In this document: positions 53,961-63,600 of the stretch, in pieces
How positions within the stretch are numbered: the first letter of the stretch is position 1
Layout of the letters: every line of letters begins with the position of its first letter
NCBI GenBank assembly: GCA_963742715.1
Contig: CAVUMR010000002.1
Span: 248,001-312,000, forward strand
Direction of reading: 5' to 3'
Source of the DNA: CAVUMR01 sp963742715
GTDB lineage: Bacteria; Actinomycetota; Actinomycetes; Mycobacteriales; Micromonosporaceae
Length of the DNA stretch: 64,000 bases
Notes under the pieces: model-generated
Told to the model about the DNA's origin: nothing
Seen by the model: the letters and a program-made list of their open reading frames with translations, nothing else
Database searches by the model: none
Program-made: the position numbers and the translations under genes

Positions 53961-54066
53961 GCGACCCCGCTCCTGACCGCCACTACCGGCGACCCGGTCG
54001 GGCTACGCCAGCCATGACGCCTGGACACTACGCCTGTATCCAGCCGGTTTTCCAGATGCGTCCGGA

Positions 54067-54492
54067 CTATCGCGGCGGGGCCGCGGGCAGCAGCCCGTCG
54101 TGGAGTTCTTTGGTGAGCTGGTGGATGGCCCGGGTCAACTCGGTGTTGGTCTTGAGTTCCTGTTCCTGCTCGACGAAATCGTGGTCGGCCTTCGCCTGTT
54201 GGAAGGCGGCCTGACGATTCTGGCCGATCATCACAAACGTCGACAGGAAGATCGCTTCGAGCGACACGACCAAGGTCAGTTTGGGCCACGGATCGGACTC
54301 GACGAACACCATCCAGATGACGAATCCGATCGCGTGGATATAGACGAATGTCATGGAACCGGCAAAGGCTGTGATCGCGTCGGCCACCCGCAACTGCAGA
54401 TCGGCGGTGCGGCTCTGCCGGTGCGCGACTACGACCGGGTGATGCGGTGCGGTGGGCGCGGGCTCGGTCACGTCAACAGACCCCTTCCTCAT
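54067..54492 (-). CDS. DUF1003 membrane protein
   Basis: 141 aa. Two membrane helices (about 47-66 and 76-96) with FAGSMTFVYIHAIGFVIWM, LTLVVSLEAIFLSTFVMIGQNRQA and the coiled tail ADHDFVEQEQELKTNTELTRAI, which define DUF1003. A GTG at 54471 with GGAAGGGG upstream is an alternative start that removes 7 residues. Function unknown. Contains no GTAC over its short length, which is not conclusive. Confidence 0.9.
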   Translation of the reverse strand: MRKGSVDVTEPAPTAPHHPVVVAHRQSRTADLQLRVADAITAFAGSMTFVYIHAIGFVIWMVFVESDPWPKLTLVVSLEAIFLSTFVMIGQNRQAAFQQAKADHDFVEQEQELKTNTELTRAIHQLTKELHDGLLPAAPPR

Positions 54493-54581
54493 CGGGTACC
54501 GGCCTCCCCGTGTACCGGAGAACGGGGCACCAGCGGTGGTTCATGTGCACTCGGCACATGGTCCGGACGGTACGTCCTGGT

Positions 54582-54587
54582 TAGCGT
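54582..54587 (+). promoter_or_regulatory. Leaderless-type -10 (TAGCGT) for the lipase
   Basis: TAGCGT ends 6 nt before ATG 54594, identical in sequence and spacing to the element at 537-542. Confidence 0.45.
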
Positions 54588-54593
54588 CTGGCC

Positions 54594-55868
54594 ATGCGGA
54601 CACTCCGGATTCCAGTACTGGCCGGCCGCGTGGCCGCCGCGGTTCTCGGTATCGCGCTGGTCGCGACGGGCGCGCCGGCGGCGCACGCGGCGTTGCCCGG
54701 CTACCTGACGTTGGAGGCGACGTACCACTCGGTCGCCAACGGCTGGGCGTCGGTGGAGCGGTACCTCGACACGACCAGCGGCTTCACCCAGGAGCAGTAC
54801 GCCCCGGACGGCCGCGGCGACCAGGACGGCCAGCGTCGGACGTTCTTCGCCGGTGCCGCGCACCCCTTCTCCGGCCGGTTTCTGCTGTACTCCGCGCCGG
54901 GTTGGGACACCGGCAGCCACCCGACTCCGGTACTGCTCGTACACGGTGCCAATGACAATCCGGACCGGGCCTGGGCCAATCCGAACGAGTCCGGCGGGTA
55001 CGGCTGCGGCTCGTCGACCTGCCCGACCACCGGGCTGATGCAGTACCTGTCGACCCGCGGGTACCGGGTGTTCGCGATCGGCTTCGCGCACAAGCAGGGC
55101 GACAACTTCATGCAGGCGCAGCAGGTGGGCGACGCGATCGCGATCATCAAAGCCAGGCTCGGCGTACCCACGGTCGACGTGATCGGCTGGAGCAAGGGGG
55201 AGCTGTCGGCCCGGATGTACGCCTCGTCGGTGAAGCCGTCCTGGGGCCGGCCGTACGCCGGGGATGTCCGCAAGCTGCTGCTGCTCGGCGGCCCGAACGG
55301 CGGGTACGACTATCCGTACGCGCACGGTTGGGCGCACGACTTCTCGATCTGGCCGGAGTGCGGCGGCGCGGTCAACGCGCCCAGTCCGCACACCCGGATG
55401 ACCTGTTTCGGCCAGTACACCTACCACCCGGAGTTCTCCTTCGCGCCGACCGGCGGGTACGACTGCTATCCCGGACAGCGGCAGATGTTGGCCCGGTGGG
55501 ACGGCGTGTACGGCGTCGACGGCAGCCAGCAGGACTGGTACACGACGTACTACGGCGGTCAGGGCTTCTACACCGACGGCACCGGAATCCAGGCGGCGAT
55601 CAACGCCGGCTCGCTGATCTCGCAGATCCAGGGTGCCGGGGTGCCAGCCTCGGTGAGTACGTACCTGCTGGCCGGCGGCTCGCCGACGATCGTCGGGATC
55701 TTCAACGAGAACCGCGGGCCGAGCGACGGCGTGGTGTTCGTCGACAGCGCACTGGACGCCGCCGGGATCGGCTCGGTCGGTGGTACCGCCCTGATCGGCG
55801 CCGCCAACCACCTGCAACTGGGCTGGTACGGCCCGGTCGAGTCGCAGGTGGTGAGCTGGCTCGGCTGA
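54594..55868 (+). CDS. Secreted lipase/esterase (alpha/beta hydrolase)
   Basis: 424 aa. Sec signal (residues about 4-32) with cleavage after APAAHA. PVLLVHGANDNPDRAW is the oxyanion region and VIGWSKGELSARM the nucleophile elbow with S200 (GxSxG). GSSTCPTTGLMQYL and several Cys suggest disulfides in the exported enzyme. It resembles actinomycete class I-type lipases of the EstA/LipA kind. The catalytic His is likely in GAANHLQLGWYG near the C-terminus. Confidence 0.87.
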   Translation: MRTLRIPVLAGRVAAAVLGIALVATGAPAAHAALPGYLTLEATYHSVANGWASVERYLDTTSGFTQEQYAPDGRGDQDGQRRTFFAGAAHPFSGRFLLYSAPGWDTGSHPTPVLLVHGANDNPDRAWANPNESGGYGCGSSTCPTTGLMQYLSTRGYRVFAIGFAHKQGDNFMQAQQVGDAIAIIKARLGVPTVDVIGWSKGELSARMYASSVKPSWGRPYAGDVRKLLLLGGPNGGYDYPYAHGWAHDFSIWPECGGAVNAPSPHTRMTCFGQYTYHPEFSFAPTGGYDCYPGQRQMLARWDGVYGVDGSQQDWYTTYYGGQGFYTDGTGIQAAINAGSLISQIQGAGVPASVSTYLLAGGSPTIVGIFNENRGPSDGVVFVDSALDAAGIGSVGGTALIGAANHLQLGWYGPVESQVVSWLG

Positions 55869-56019
55869 GCGGCGCGGCGACCGGCGCGGTGGCCGACGTG
55901 ACGGTGACGGTGACGGCGACGGCGACCGGCGCGCAGCCGACGCTCAGCGGCGGCAACCGGCGCGGGCCGGGGTGGCCCGGCACAATGGGAGGCCGGAGTC
56001 GGCGGAGAGGGGACCGGTC

Positions 56020-56355
56020 GTGCCGGACCAGCCATGGAGTGAGCTGACCGTGACGTTGCGCCAGCCCGATCATGAGCCGATCACCCGGACGCTGACCTGC
56101 GATCCGCCCGGTGGTGACCACCCCCGACCGGAACAGGCATGTGCCGCGCTCGCCGCGGTCGACGATCCGTTCGCGCCGACCCCGCCGGGAGCCATGTCCA
56201 CGATGATCTACGGCGGGCCGCGTACCGCGACGGTGGACGGGCACTGGCGGGGCCAGCCGGTGCACGCGACGTTCGACCGGACCAACGGCGCGGAGATCTT
56301 CCGGTGGAACCGGGTCGCCGCGCTGCTCGACCTCGACGGCGGCGCCAGCACCTGA
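56020..56355 (+). CDS. SSI-like (subtilisin-inhibitor family) protein lacking one disulfide and signal peptide
   Basis: 111 aa. TRTLTCDPPGGDHPRPEQAC with C27 and C41 reproduces the first SSI disulfide spacing, and the reactive-loop region AMSTMIYGGPRTATVDGHWR aligns with the SSI loop, keeping the P1-position Met and the following Tyr. The Cys normally preceding the loop is Ser, and its C-terminal partner is also absent. GTG at 56020 after GGAGAGGGG gives no signal peptide; no better upstream start is seen. It lies 517 bp before a secreted S1 protease gene. Could be a cytosolic SSI-fold protein or a degenerate inhibitor. Confidence 0.7.
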   Translation: MPDQPWSELTVTLRQPDHEPITRTLTCDPPGGDHPRPEQACAALAAVDDPFAPTPPGAMSTMIYGGPRTATVDGHWRGQPVHATFDRTNGAEIFRWNRVAALLDLDGGAST

Positions 56356-56500
56356 CCGCCGGCACCGACGCCGGCCCCAAACGCCGGTCCCCGAACGCCG
56401 GCGCCTGAACGGCGGCATCTGGACGCCGCCCCGAACGCCGGTCCCCGAACGCCGGCACCTGGACGCTGGCCCGTGAACGCCGGCACCTGTGCCCGATAAG
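56356..56500. repeat. Degenerate ~15-20-bp repeats following the SSI-like gene stop
   Basis: Irregular copies of ccccgaacgccggt and gcacctgaccgccgg; the first resembles the SSI-like gene end (gcacctga), including its TGA. Confidence 0.75.
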
Positions 56501-56594
56501 CGCGATTGCGGCTGGGCCTATTGCCGCCCGGCCCGATTGCGCGCCGCGCCGGTCGCCTTGCGGGCCGGGCGGTCGGCGACGGGCTAAAGTCACT

Positions 56595-56871
56595 GCGGGT
56601 AATGCCACCTTTTCGGACATTAATGTAGTTATCGGAATCGCTGAGCGCCGGTTACCAGCGCTTTAAGATGCTCTTAAGAAGTAGCACCAAGTAAGTAGAC
56701 TTTTTCCCGTTTTCACCCTTGTGCGCTGCGCGTAAAGATGTGGATACTCGGCTCGACTGGTATTTCACTTCTCCAATAGCCCGTAACCCCCAGGGACGGA
56801 GAAGTGGGAATGTCCGGTCGTCTTTCGGACATGTCACCCCGGACGTGTCCTCAGCCCCCTTTGGAGGCTCC
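56595..56871. promoter_or_regulatory. A+T-richer promoter and structured leader of the S1 protease
   Basis: This stretch is markedly less G+C-rich than the rest of the window. It has a 10-bp direct repeat tttcggacat at 56611-56620 and 56823-56832, a 9-bp perfect inverted repeat (56766-56774 with 56798-56806) and a 7-bp one (56810-56816 with 56826-56832). Likely promoter plus a two-hairpin 5' leader ending in GGAGG before the GTG start at 56872. Confidence 0.5.
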
Positions 56872-57906
56872 GTGAAACTCTCTACCACCCTCCGCCGCGG
56901 TGCTCTCGCGATCGTCGCCACCGGAATCGCCGCGGGCGGCCTGCTCGCCGCTCCGGTGCAGGCCGCACCCGCGCACACGTTGAGCGCCGCCGCCGCGACC
57001 ACCCTCGCCGAGCAGCTCGGCGACCGGTCCGCCGGCACGTACCTGAGCGACAACGGCAAGATGGTTGTCACGGTGACCGACTCGACCAGCGCGGCCAAGG
57101 TGACCGCGGCCGGTGGGGTGGCCCGGATCGTGAAGCACAGCGGTGCGCAGCTCAAGGCGGCGCAGGCCACGCTGGACCGCACCTCCCGGATCCCCGGCAC
57201 GTCGTGGGCCGTCAACCCGATCTCCAACCAGCTGGTCGTACAGGCTGACAGCACCGTCACCGGGGCGAAGCTGGCGCAGCTCAAGTCCGCGGTGGCGAAG
57301 TTCGGTGACGCCGCCCGGCTCGAGTCGGTGCCCGGCACGCTCAGCCGGTACATCACCGGTGGCGACGCGATCTACGGCGGGCAGTACCGTTGCTCGCTCG
57401 GCTTCAACGTCCGCAGCGGCAGCACCTACTCGTTCCTGACCGCCGGCCACTGCGGCAACATCGCCTCGTCGTGGTACTCCAACTCCGGGCACACCACGCT
57501 GCTGGGCACCACCGCCGGCAGCAGCTTCCCGGGTAACGACTACGCGATCGTCCGGTACAGCAGCAGCTACACCAACCACCCGGGTCAGGTCGGTTCGCAG
57601 GACATCACCAGCGCCGCCACCCCGAGCGTGAACCAGACCGTGACCCGCCGGGGCAGCACGACCGGCATCCACAGCGGCCGGGTAACCGCGCTGAACGCGA
57701 CGGTCAACTACGCCGAGGGCTCGGTGTACGGCATGATCCGCACCACCGTCTGCGCCGAGGGCGGCGACAGTGGTGGCCCGCTGTACTCCGGTAGCACCGC
57801 CAACGGCCTGACCTCCGGCGGCAGCGGCAACTGCTCCTCCGGTGGCGTGACCTACTTCCAGCCGGTCACCGAGGCGCTGAGCGCGTACGGCGTGAGCGTC
57901 TACTAG
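56872..57906 (+). CDS. Secreted S1 serine protease (streptogrisin/alpha-lytic-like)
   Basis: 344 aa pre-pro-protease. Sec signal (about 1-31, cleavage near VQAAPA), propeptide (about 32-165, with WAVNPISNQLVVQADSTVTG), and mature chymotrypsin-fold enzyme beginning near YITGGDAIYGG. Triad H193 (TAGHCG), D223 (GNDYAIVRY) and S300 (GGDSGGPLY), with paired Cys around H193. GTG at 56872 with GGAGG 4 nt upstream. Ends in a strong terminator. Confidence 0.94.
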   Translation: MKLSTTLRRGALAIVATGIAAGGLLAAPVQAAPAHTLSAAAATTLAEQLGDRSAGTYLSDNGKMVVTVTDSTSAAKVTAAGGVARIVKHSGAQLKAAQATLDRTSRIPGTSWAVNPISNQLVVQADSTVTGAKLAQLKSAVAKFGDAARLESVPGTLSRYITGGDAIYGGQYRCSLGFNVRSGSTYSFLTAGHCGNIASSWYSNSGHTTLLGTTAGSSFPGNDYAIVRYSSSYTNHPGQVGSQDITSAATPSVNQTVTRRGSTTGIHSGRVTALNATVNYAEGSVYGMIRTTVCAEGGDSGGPLYSGSTANGLTSGGSGNCSSGGVTYFQPVTEALSAYGVSVY

Positions 57907-57960
57907 GTCGTCCCCTCCACCAGAGCACAGAGCACCAGTGCACTAAGCACAGAGCACCAA

Positions 57961-57992
57961 TCGGGCCGCCGGATGATGATCCGGCGGCCCGA
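57961..57992 (+). terminator. Terminator hairpin after the S1 protease
   Basis: Perfect 14-bp stem (57961-57974 with 57979-57992), tetraloop gatg, 54 bp after the stop. Confidence 0.92.
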
Positions 57993-58140
57993 CCGCGTCC
58001 GGGTACCTGCTCCGCGCCGGGCCGGGATCCACTTCGGGGAAGACCTCAGGTACGGGCTGCTCGCGCCGATGGTGCCTATCGCTCCGGACCGCCAGGTCGG
58101 GCCGTGGCCGGGCCGTGAACGCGGCAGAACCTGAGGTGTC

Positions 58141-60405
58141 ATGACCACGCTGGGTACGGCCGAACGACCAGAGCTCGACGGCATGCCGGACGCCGCTCTC
58201 CGGCGGCTCAGCCTGACCTCGCCCAGCCTCCTGTGCGCGACCGACCACGGCGTCCTGTTCGCCGCCAATCCTGCCTGGTCGCGGACGCTCGGATGGAGAA
58301 CCTCCGAGCTGCTGGGCCGTCCGCTCGTCGACCTCGTCCATCCGGACGACACGGTGCGGGTCGTCGAGCTCGTCGGGGCGCAGCCGAGCGGTTCCGCCCT
58401 GGACCCCGCCTTCGAGGTACGGCTGCGGGCCTCCACCGGTTCGTACCGGCTCCTGTCGTGGAGCGGTGCGGCCGAGGGCTCGTGCTGGTACGGCGTCGGT
58501 ACCGACGTGACGGACGAACGGGCCGCCACCGACCGGGCACTGATGCTGGCGGAAATCGTGGCCGGCTCGGATGACGCGATCTTCAGCCAGGGCCTCGACC
58601 GCCAGATCACGAGCTGGAACGCGGCGGCCGAGCGGTTGTACGGGTACACCGCCGCGGAGCTGCTGGGCAGGTCGGCCGGTCTGCTCGTACCGGAGACCCA
58701 CCGAACCGAGGTGGAGCTGCTGGTCGCCAACGTGCTGCGCGGGGAGCCGGTTCAGCACTACGAGACCCAGCGGACCCGCAAGGGTGGCGCGCTGCTGCAG
58801 GTGTCGCTGTCCCTCTCGCCGGTCTTCGATCGCGGCGGACGCATCGTCGGGGCCTCGTCGGTCGCTCGGGACGTGACCGGCCGCAATGCGGCCATCGCCG
58901 CGGGGCACCGCAGTGAGCAGCAGTTCCGGCGCATCATCGAGGCGACCAACGAGGGTGTCTGGGAGATCGATCTTGAGGAACAGACCACCTTCGTCAATCC
59001 TCAGATGGCCGGTATGCTCGGCTACACGCCCGAGGAGATGCAGGGCCAGTCCCTCTGGAACTACATCAGTCCGGATCGCCATGTGGACGCGCGAGCCAGC
59101 CTGGAGCGACGGCGCAGCCATGGGCTGGCCGAACGGATCGAGTTCTGCTTCACGCGGCGGGATGGCAGTGACTGCTACGCGCTGCTGTCGACGTCGGCGC
59201 TGCTCGACCCGGACGGCGGCTACTGCGGGGCGATCGCGGTGGTGACCGACCTGACCCACGGCGGCGCCAACTCGGCGGTGGATGCCCGACGACTGCTGCT
59301 GACCGCCGCGGCGACCATGCGGGAAGCCGTCCTGCGGGTCGACGTCACCGGTCTGATCACGTTCGGCAACGTCCGGGCTGCGGCCATCTTCGAGCGATCG
59401 GACGTCGAGCTGCCAGGCCTCAGCCTGCTCGACCTGCTCGACGCGGCCGACGGCAGCGCCGAAACCGCGACCATCGCGGGGTCCTGGTCCAGCGGGCAGG
59501 CCGTACACCTGGAGAACGCCAAGCTCCGGTCGGGTGGGCGGACCCTGGCGGTCAGCCTGGACGCCTGGCCGCAGTTCGACCACCAGCGGGCCGACGGCGC
59601 GATGATCATCATTCGGGACATCAGCGCCCGGCGGGCCGAGGAGGATCAGCGCGCCGAGGAGCTCGAGCAGCTTGCCTGGGTCGGCCGTACCAAGGACGCG
59701 CTCGACGAAGGCCGGCTCTTCCTGCACGCACAGCCCATCGTCGAGCTTGCGACCGGTGCGGTGATCTCGCACGAGCTCCTGCTCCGGATGCGCGACACGG
59801 CCGGCCGGCTGGTGGTGGCGGCCACGTTCCTGCCGCCGGTGGAGCGGCACGGCCTGATCGGCGAGATCGACTCGTGGGTGGTGTCGCAGGCGATGCGGAT
59901 CGCCGCGGCGGGGCATCCCGTCGAGGTGAACCTGTCCGCGCAGTCGGTGGCGGATCCGGGCATGCTCCGGCGTATCGACGCGGCGATCCGGGACAGCGGG
60001 GCGGACCCGCGGCTGGTCACCTTCGAGGTGACCGAGACGGCGATCATGCAGCACATGGAGACCGCGGCCAGCTTCGTCAACGGCCTGCGGGGCCGCGGCT
60101 TCGGACTGTCGCTGGACGACTTCGGTACCGGGTACGGCAGCTTCACCTATCTCAAGCGCCTTCCGGCCACCAAGCTCAAGATCGATCGCCAGTTCATCAA
60201 GGGTCTGGTCGACGATCGCGCCGACCAGCACGTCGTACAGGCGATCGTCGACCTGGCGCGCAGGTTCGGACAGCAGGTGGTCGCCGAGGGCGTCGAGGAT
60301 CAGCAGACCCTCGAACTGCTGAAGCAGTACGGCGTCGACTACGTCCAGGGTTTCCTGTTCGGCAGGCCGCGGCCGGTCGAGGAGATCTGGCCGACCGGCC
60401 GGTAG
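58141..60405 (+). CDS. Multi-PAS EAL-domain protein
   Basis: 754 aa, soluble. Four PAS-like modules (about 25-130, 140-260, 270-375, 390-490; e.g. ITSWNAAAERLYGYTAAELLG and TTFVNPQMAGMLGYTPEEMQG) followed by an EAL domain (about 515-750) with E545-L-L in place of EAL, EVNLSAQSV, EVTETAIM, DDFGTGYGSF, KIDRQF and AEGVED. No GGDEF domain. Most catalytic residues are kept, so it may be an active c-di-GMP phosphodiesterase gated by PAS input. Third EAL protein of this window. Confidence 0.9.
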   Translation: MTTLGTAERPELDGMPDAALRRLSLTSPSLLCATDHGVLFAANPAWSRTLGWRTSELLGRPLVDLVHPDDTVRVVELVGAQPSGSALDPAFEVRLRASTGSYRLLSWSGAAEGSCWYGVGTDVTDERAATDRALMLAEIVAGSDDAIFSQGLDRQITSWNAAAERLYGYTAAELLGRSAGLLVPETHRTEVELLVANVLRGEPVQHYETQRTRKGGALLQVSLSLSPVFDRGGRIVGASSVARDVTGRNAAIAAGHRSEQQFRRIIEATNEGVWEIDLEEQTTFVNPQMAGMLGYTPEEMQGQSLWNYISPDRHVDARASLERRRSHGLAERIEFCFTRRDGSDCYALLSTSALLDPDGGYCGAIAVVTDLTHGGANSAVDARRLLLTAAATMREAVLRVDVTGLITFGNVRAAAIFERSDVELPGLSLLDLLDAADGSAETATIAGSWSSGQAVHLENAKLRSGGRTLAVSLDAWPQFDHQRADGAMIIIRDISARRAEEDQRAEELEQLAWVGRTKDALDEGRLFLHAQPIVELATGAVISHELLLRMRDTAGRLVVAATFLPPVERHGLIGEIDSWVVSQAMRIAAAGHPVEVNLSAQSVADPGMLRRIDAAIRDSGADPRLVTFEVTETAIMQHMETAASFVNGLRGRGFGLSLDDFGTGYGSFTYLKRLPATKLKIDRQFIKGLVDDRADQHVVQAIVDLARRFGQQVVAEGVEDQQTLELLKQYGVDYVQGFLFGRPRPVEEIWPTGR

Positions 60406-60654
60406 TGGTCCGGCCGGGACCGCGCCTCGACACGCTCCGGACAGGTGCGATATACAGCGGTGTCGATGCTATTCACCCGGCTGGCCTCAGAAGAGCCCTC
60501 CACGTCAATTACGTCCGTGCTTCCCGGTGTATCCGCGCTGGTCCGACGACTGGCGGTGCCGAGGGGTGGCTCAGCGGGTAGCGGTTCAGCAGCCACGACA
60601 CATCGTCCGCAGCCGCGCTGACCCGCGGCTGTCGTCGGAAGGGGGGAGTGGCAG
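60406..60654. promoter_or_regulatory. Intergenic leader before the NRPS gene
   Basis: 249 bp with an A+T-richer patch (60447-60530) and no gene; it probably carries the NRPS promoter. No regulator-binding motif is recognised. Confidence 0.35.
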
Positions 60655-63600
60655 GTGCCCGAGCATCGGTCGACCGGAGGGTCAACCGTCCCGGACCACC
60701 GGGAGCCGGTGCTGGTACATCCCGCCTCGTTCGGGCAGCGCCAACTGTGGTTCGTCGAGCAGCTCGAGCCGGGCGCGCCGGTCCACCACATCAACGTGTC
60801 GGTGCGGGTGGACAACCGGCTCGATCCGGAGCTGCTCCGGGCCGCGGTGGTGGCCGAACAGGACCGGCAGGAGAGCCTGCGTACGACGTTCGCCGAGCAG
60901 GACGGCGAGCTGATGCAGGTGGTGTGGCCGGACGCGGACATCCCGGTGCGGTACACCGATCTTCGGGACCTGCCGGCCGAGGAGGCAGCGGCCGGGCTGG
61001 CGCGGTTGACCGAGGCGGCCGGTACCGAGCCGTTCGACCTGGCCACCGGGCCGTTGCTGCGACTGCACCTGATCTCCGAGCCGGACACCGACCGGCTGCT
61101 GATGAACCTGCACCACATCGTGGGGGACGCCCAGTCGACCGCCAACCTGCTGAACGAGCTGTTCGCGTACTACCGGGCCGGGTCCCGGGGTGAGCCGGCC
61201 GACCTGCCGGAGCTGCCCATCCAGTACGCCGACTACACCGCCTGGCAGCTGGGGGCGGTGACCGGTCCGGCGATGCGGGCGCAGCTCGACTGGTGGCGGG
61301 AGCGGCTCGCCGGGCTGCCGACCATGCAGCTGCCCACCGATCGACCGGCACCGGCCGTGGTGTCGAGTCTCGGTGGCGAGGTGCGCTTCGACCTCGACGC
61401 CGACCTGGCCGATGCGCTGCGGGAGCTGGCCCGCGGCCACCGGGCCACCATGTTCATGGTGCTGCTCGCCGGCTGGAAGACGCTGCTGCACCGGTACACC
61501 GGCCAGCACGACGTGGTGGTCGGCTCGCCCGTGACGGCCCGGGAGATGCCCGAGCTGGAGCGGCTGATCGGCCTGTTCGTCAACCGGCTGGTGCTGCGTA
61601 CCGACCTGTCCGGCGACCCGGGCTTCGGCGCGGTGGTGGACCGGGTCCGGGACACCGTACTGGCCGCGATGGCGCACCAGGACGTGCCGTTCGAGCGGCT
61701 GGTGGACGAGCTGGCCCCGCAGCGGCGGCTCGGCCACACCCCGCTGTTCCGGGTCGGCTTCAACGTCATCCCGGTGGCGGACACCGGCGAGGACGACGGG
61801 CAGTACGGAAACGGTTACGTACGGCATGACCTGAACCTGGAGATCCAGGAGCAGCACGGGGTACTCGCGGCGCGGATCGAGTACCGGTCGGACCTGTTCG
61901 ACCAGTCGACCGTCGAGCAGCTGGCCCGGCACCTGGTCGTACTGCTGCGCGCCGGCGTGGCCGACCTGGACCGTCCGGTCGGCACCCTGCCGATGCTCGA
62001 CGAGGACGAGCGGCGCACGCAGCTCGCCGCGCCGGCGTCGGTCGAAGGCGAACCCGTCTGCGTGTACCGCCTGGTGGAAGCGCGCGCGACCGCGACTCCG
62101 GACGCACCGGCCGTGGTCGGTACCGCCGGCGTGCTGACGTACCGCGAGCTGAACCAGCGCGCCAACCGGCTGGCCCGGCTGCTGGTCGACCGGTACCGGG
62201 TGGGACCGGAGGTACCGGTCGGACTGTGCGCCGAACGCTCCGCCGACGCGCTGGTGGGGATGCTCGCGATCGGCAAGGCCGGGGGCGCCTACGTACCGCT
62301 CGATCCGGAGCTGCCGGCCGAGCGGCTCGCGTACATGCTCGACAGCGCCGGCGCCGAGGTGGTGCTGACCAGCGGCGAGCCGCCCGAGCTGCCGGCGCGG
62401 GTGGCCCAGCTGCCGATCGCGGCCACGGTGGACGGCCCGGATGGCGATCTCGCGCCCCGGGCGCACCCGGGCACCACCGCGTACGTGCTGTTCACCTCCG
62501 GTTCCACCGGGCGGCCGAAGGGCGTCGCGGTCGAGCACCGGCAGCTCTGGGCGTACACCAGGGCGGTCATCGACCGGATCGGCCTGCGCGACGGCTGCTA
62601 TGCCGCGGTGCAGCCGTTCACGTTCGACTCCAGCGGCACGATGATCTACCCGGCGCTGGTGCTCGGCGGCCGGCTGCTGGTGGTGAGCGCCGAGGAGGCG
62701 CGCGATCCGTACCGGTTCGCCCGGCTGGTCGCCGAGCACGACGTGGACTACCTGAAGATCACCCCGTCGCATCTGGCCGCGCTGGCGGCCGGTCCGGGGC
62801 CGGAGGCGGTACTCCCGCACCGCGCGCTGGTGGTGGGCGGCGAGTCGTCGGCCACCGAGTGGATGGCGCGCCTGGTCGATGCCGGCCGGTGCGCGGTGTA
62901 CGCGCACTACGGACCCACCGAGGCGACGGTCGGGGTGACCGCCGGCCGGCTCACCGGACCGGTGCTGGCCGAGCTGACCAGTACCCCGCTCGGCGACCCG
63001 CTGGCCGGTACCCGGGTGTACCTGCTGGACCGGCACGCGCAGCCGGTGCCCCCCGGGGTGGTGGGCGAGTTGTACCTGGGCGGCGACACGGTCGCGCGCG
63101 GGTACGTCGGCCGCCCGGGGGAGACCGCGGCGCGGTTCGTACCGGACCCGTTCGCCGAACTCCCGGGCGGTCCGGCCGGGACTGTCGGGGTTGCCGGGGC
63201 CCGGATGTACCGCACCGGGGACCTGGCCCGGCGCCGGCGGGACGGCCGGATCGAGTTCCTCGGCCGGATCGACCACCAGGTGAAGGTGCACGGGCACCGG
63301 ATCGAGCTCGCCGAGATCGAAGCGGTACTGGCCGAGCATCCCGCCGTCGCCGAAGCGGTGGTCGTCGCCGCGGCCGGCCGTGGCGACGAGTCCCGGCTGA
63401 TCGGCTACGTGACCGCGGCTCCGGCCGGAGGCCCGGCCGTGACCGGGGAGCCAGCGGCGGCCACGTCACCCGCTGGCGCCGGGGCGGACGAGCTGCGCCG
63501 GCACGCCCGGTCGAGGCTGCCGGACTACATGGTGCCGGCCACGATCATGGTGCTGGACGCGCTGCCGCTCACCCCGGCCGGCAAGGTCGACCGGAACGCG

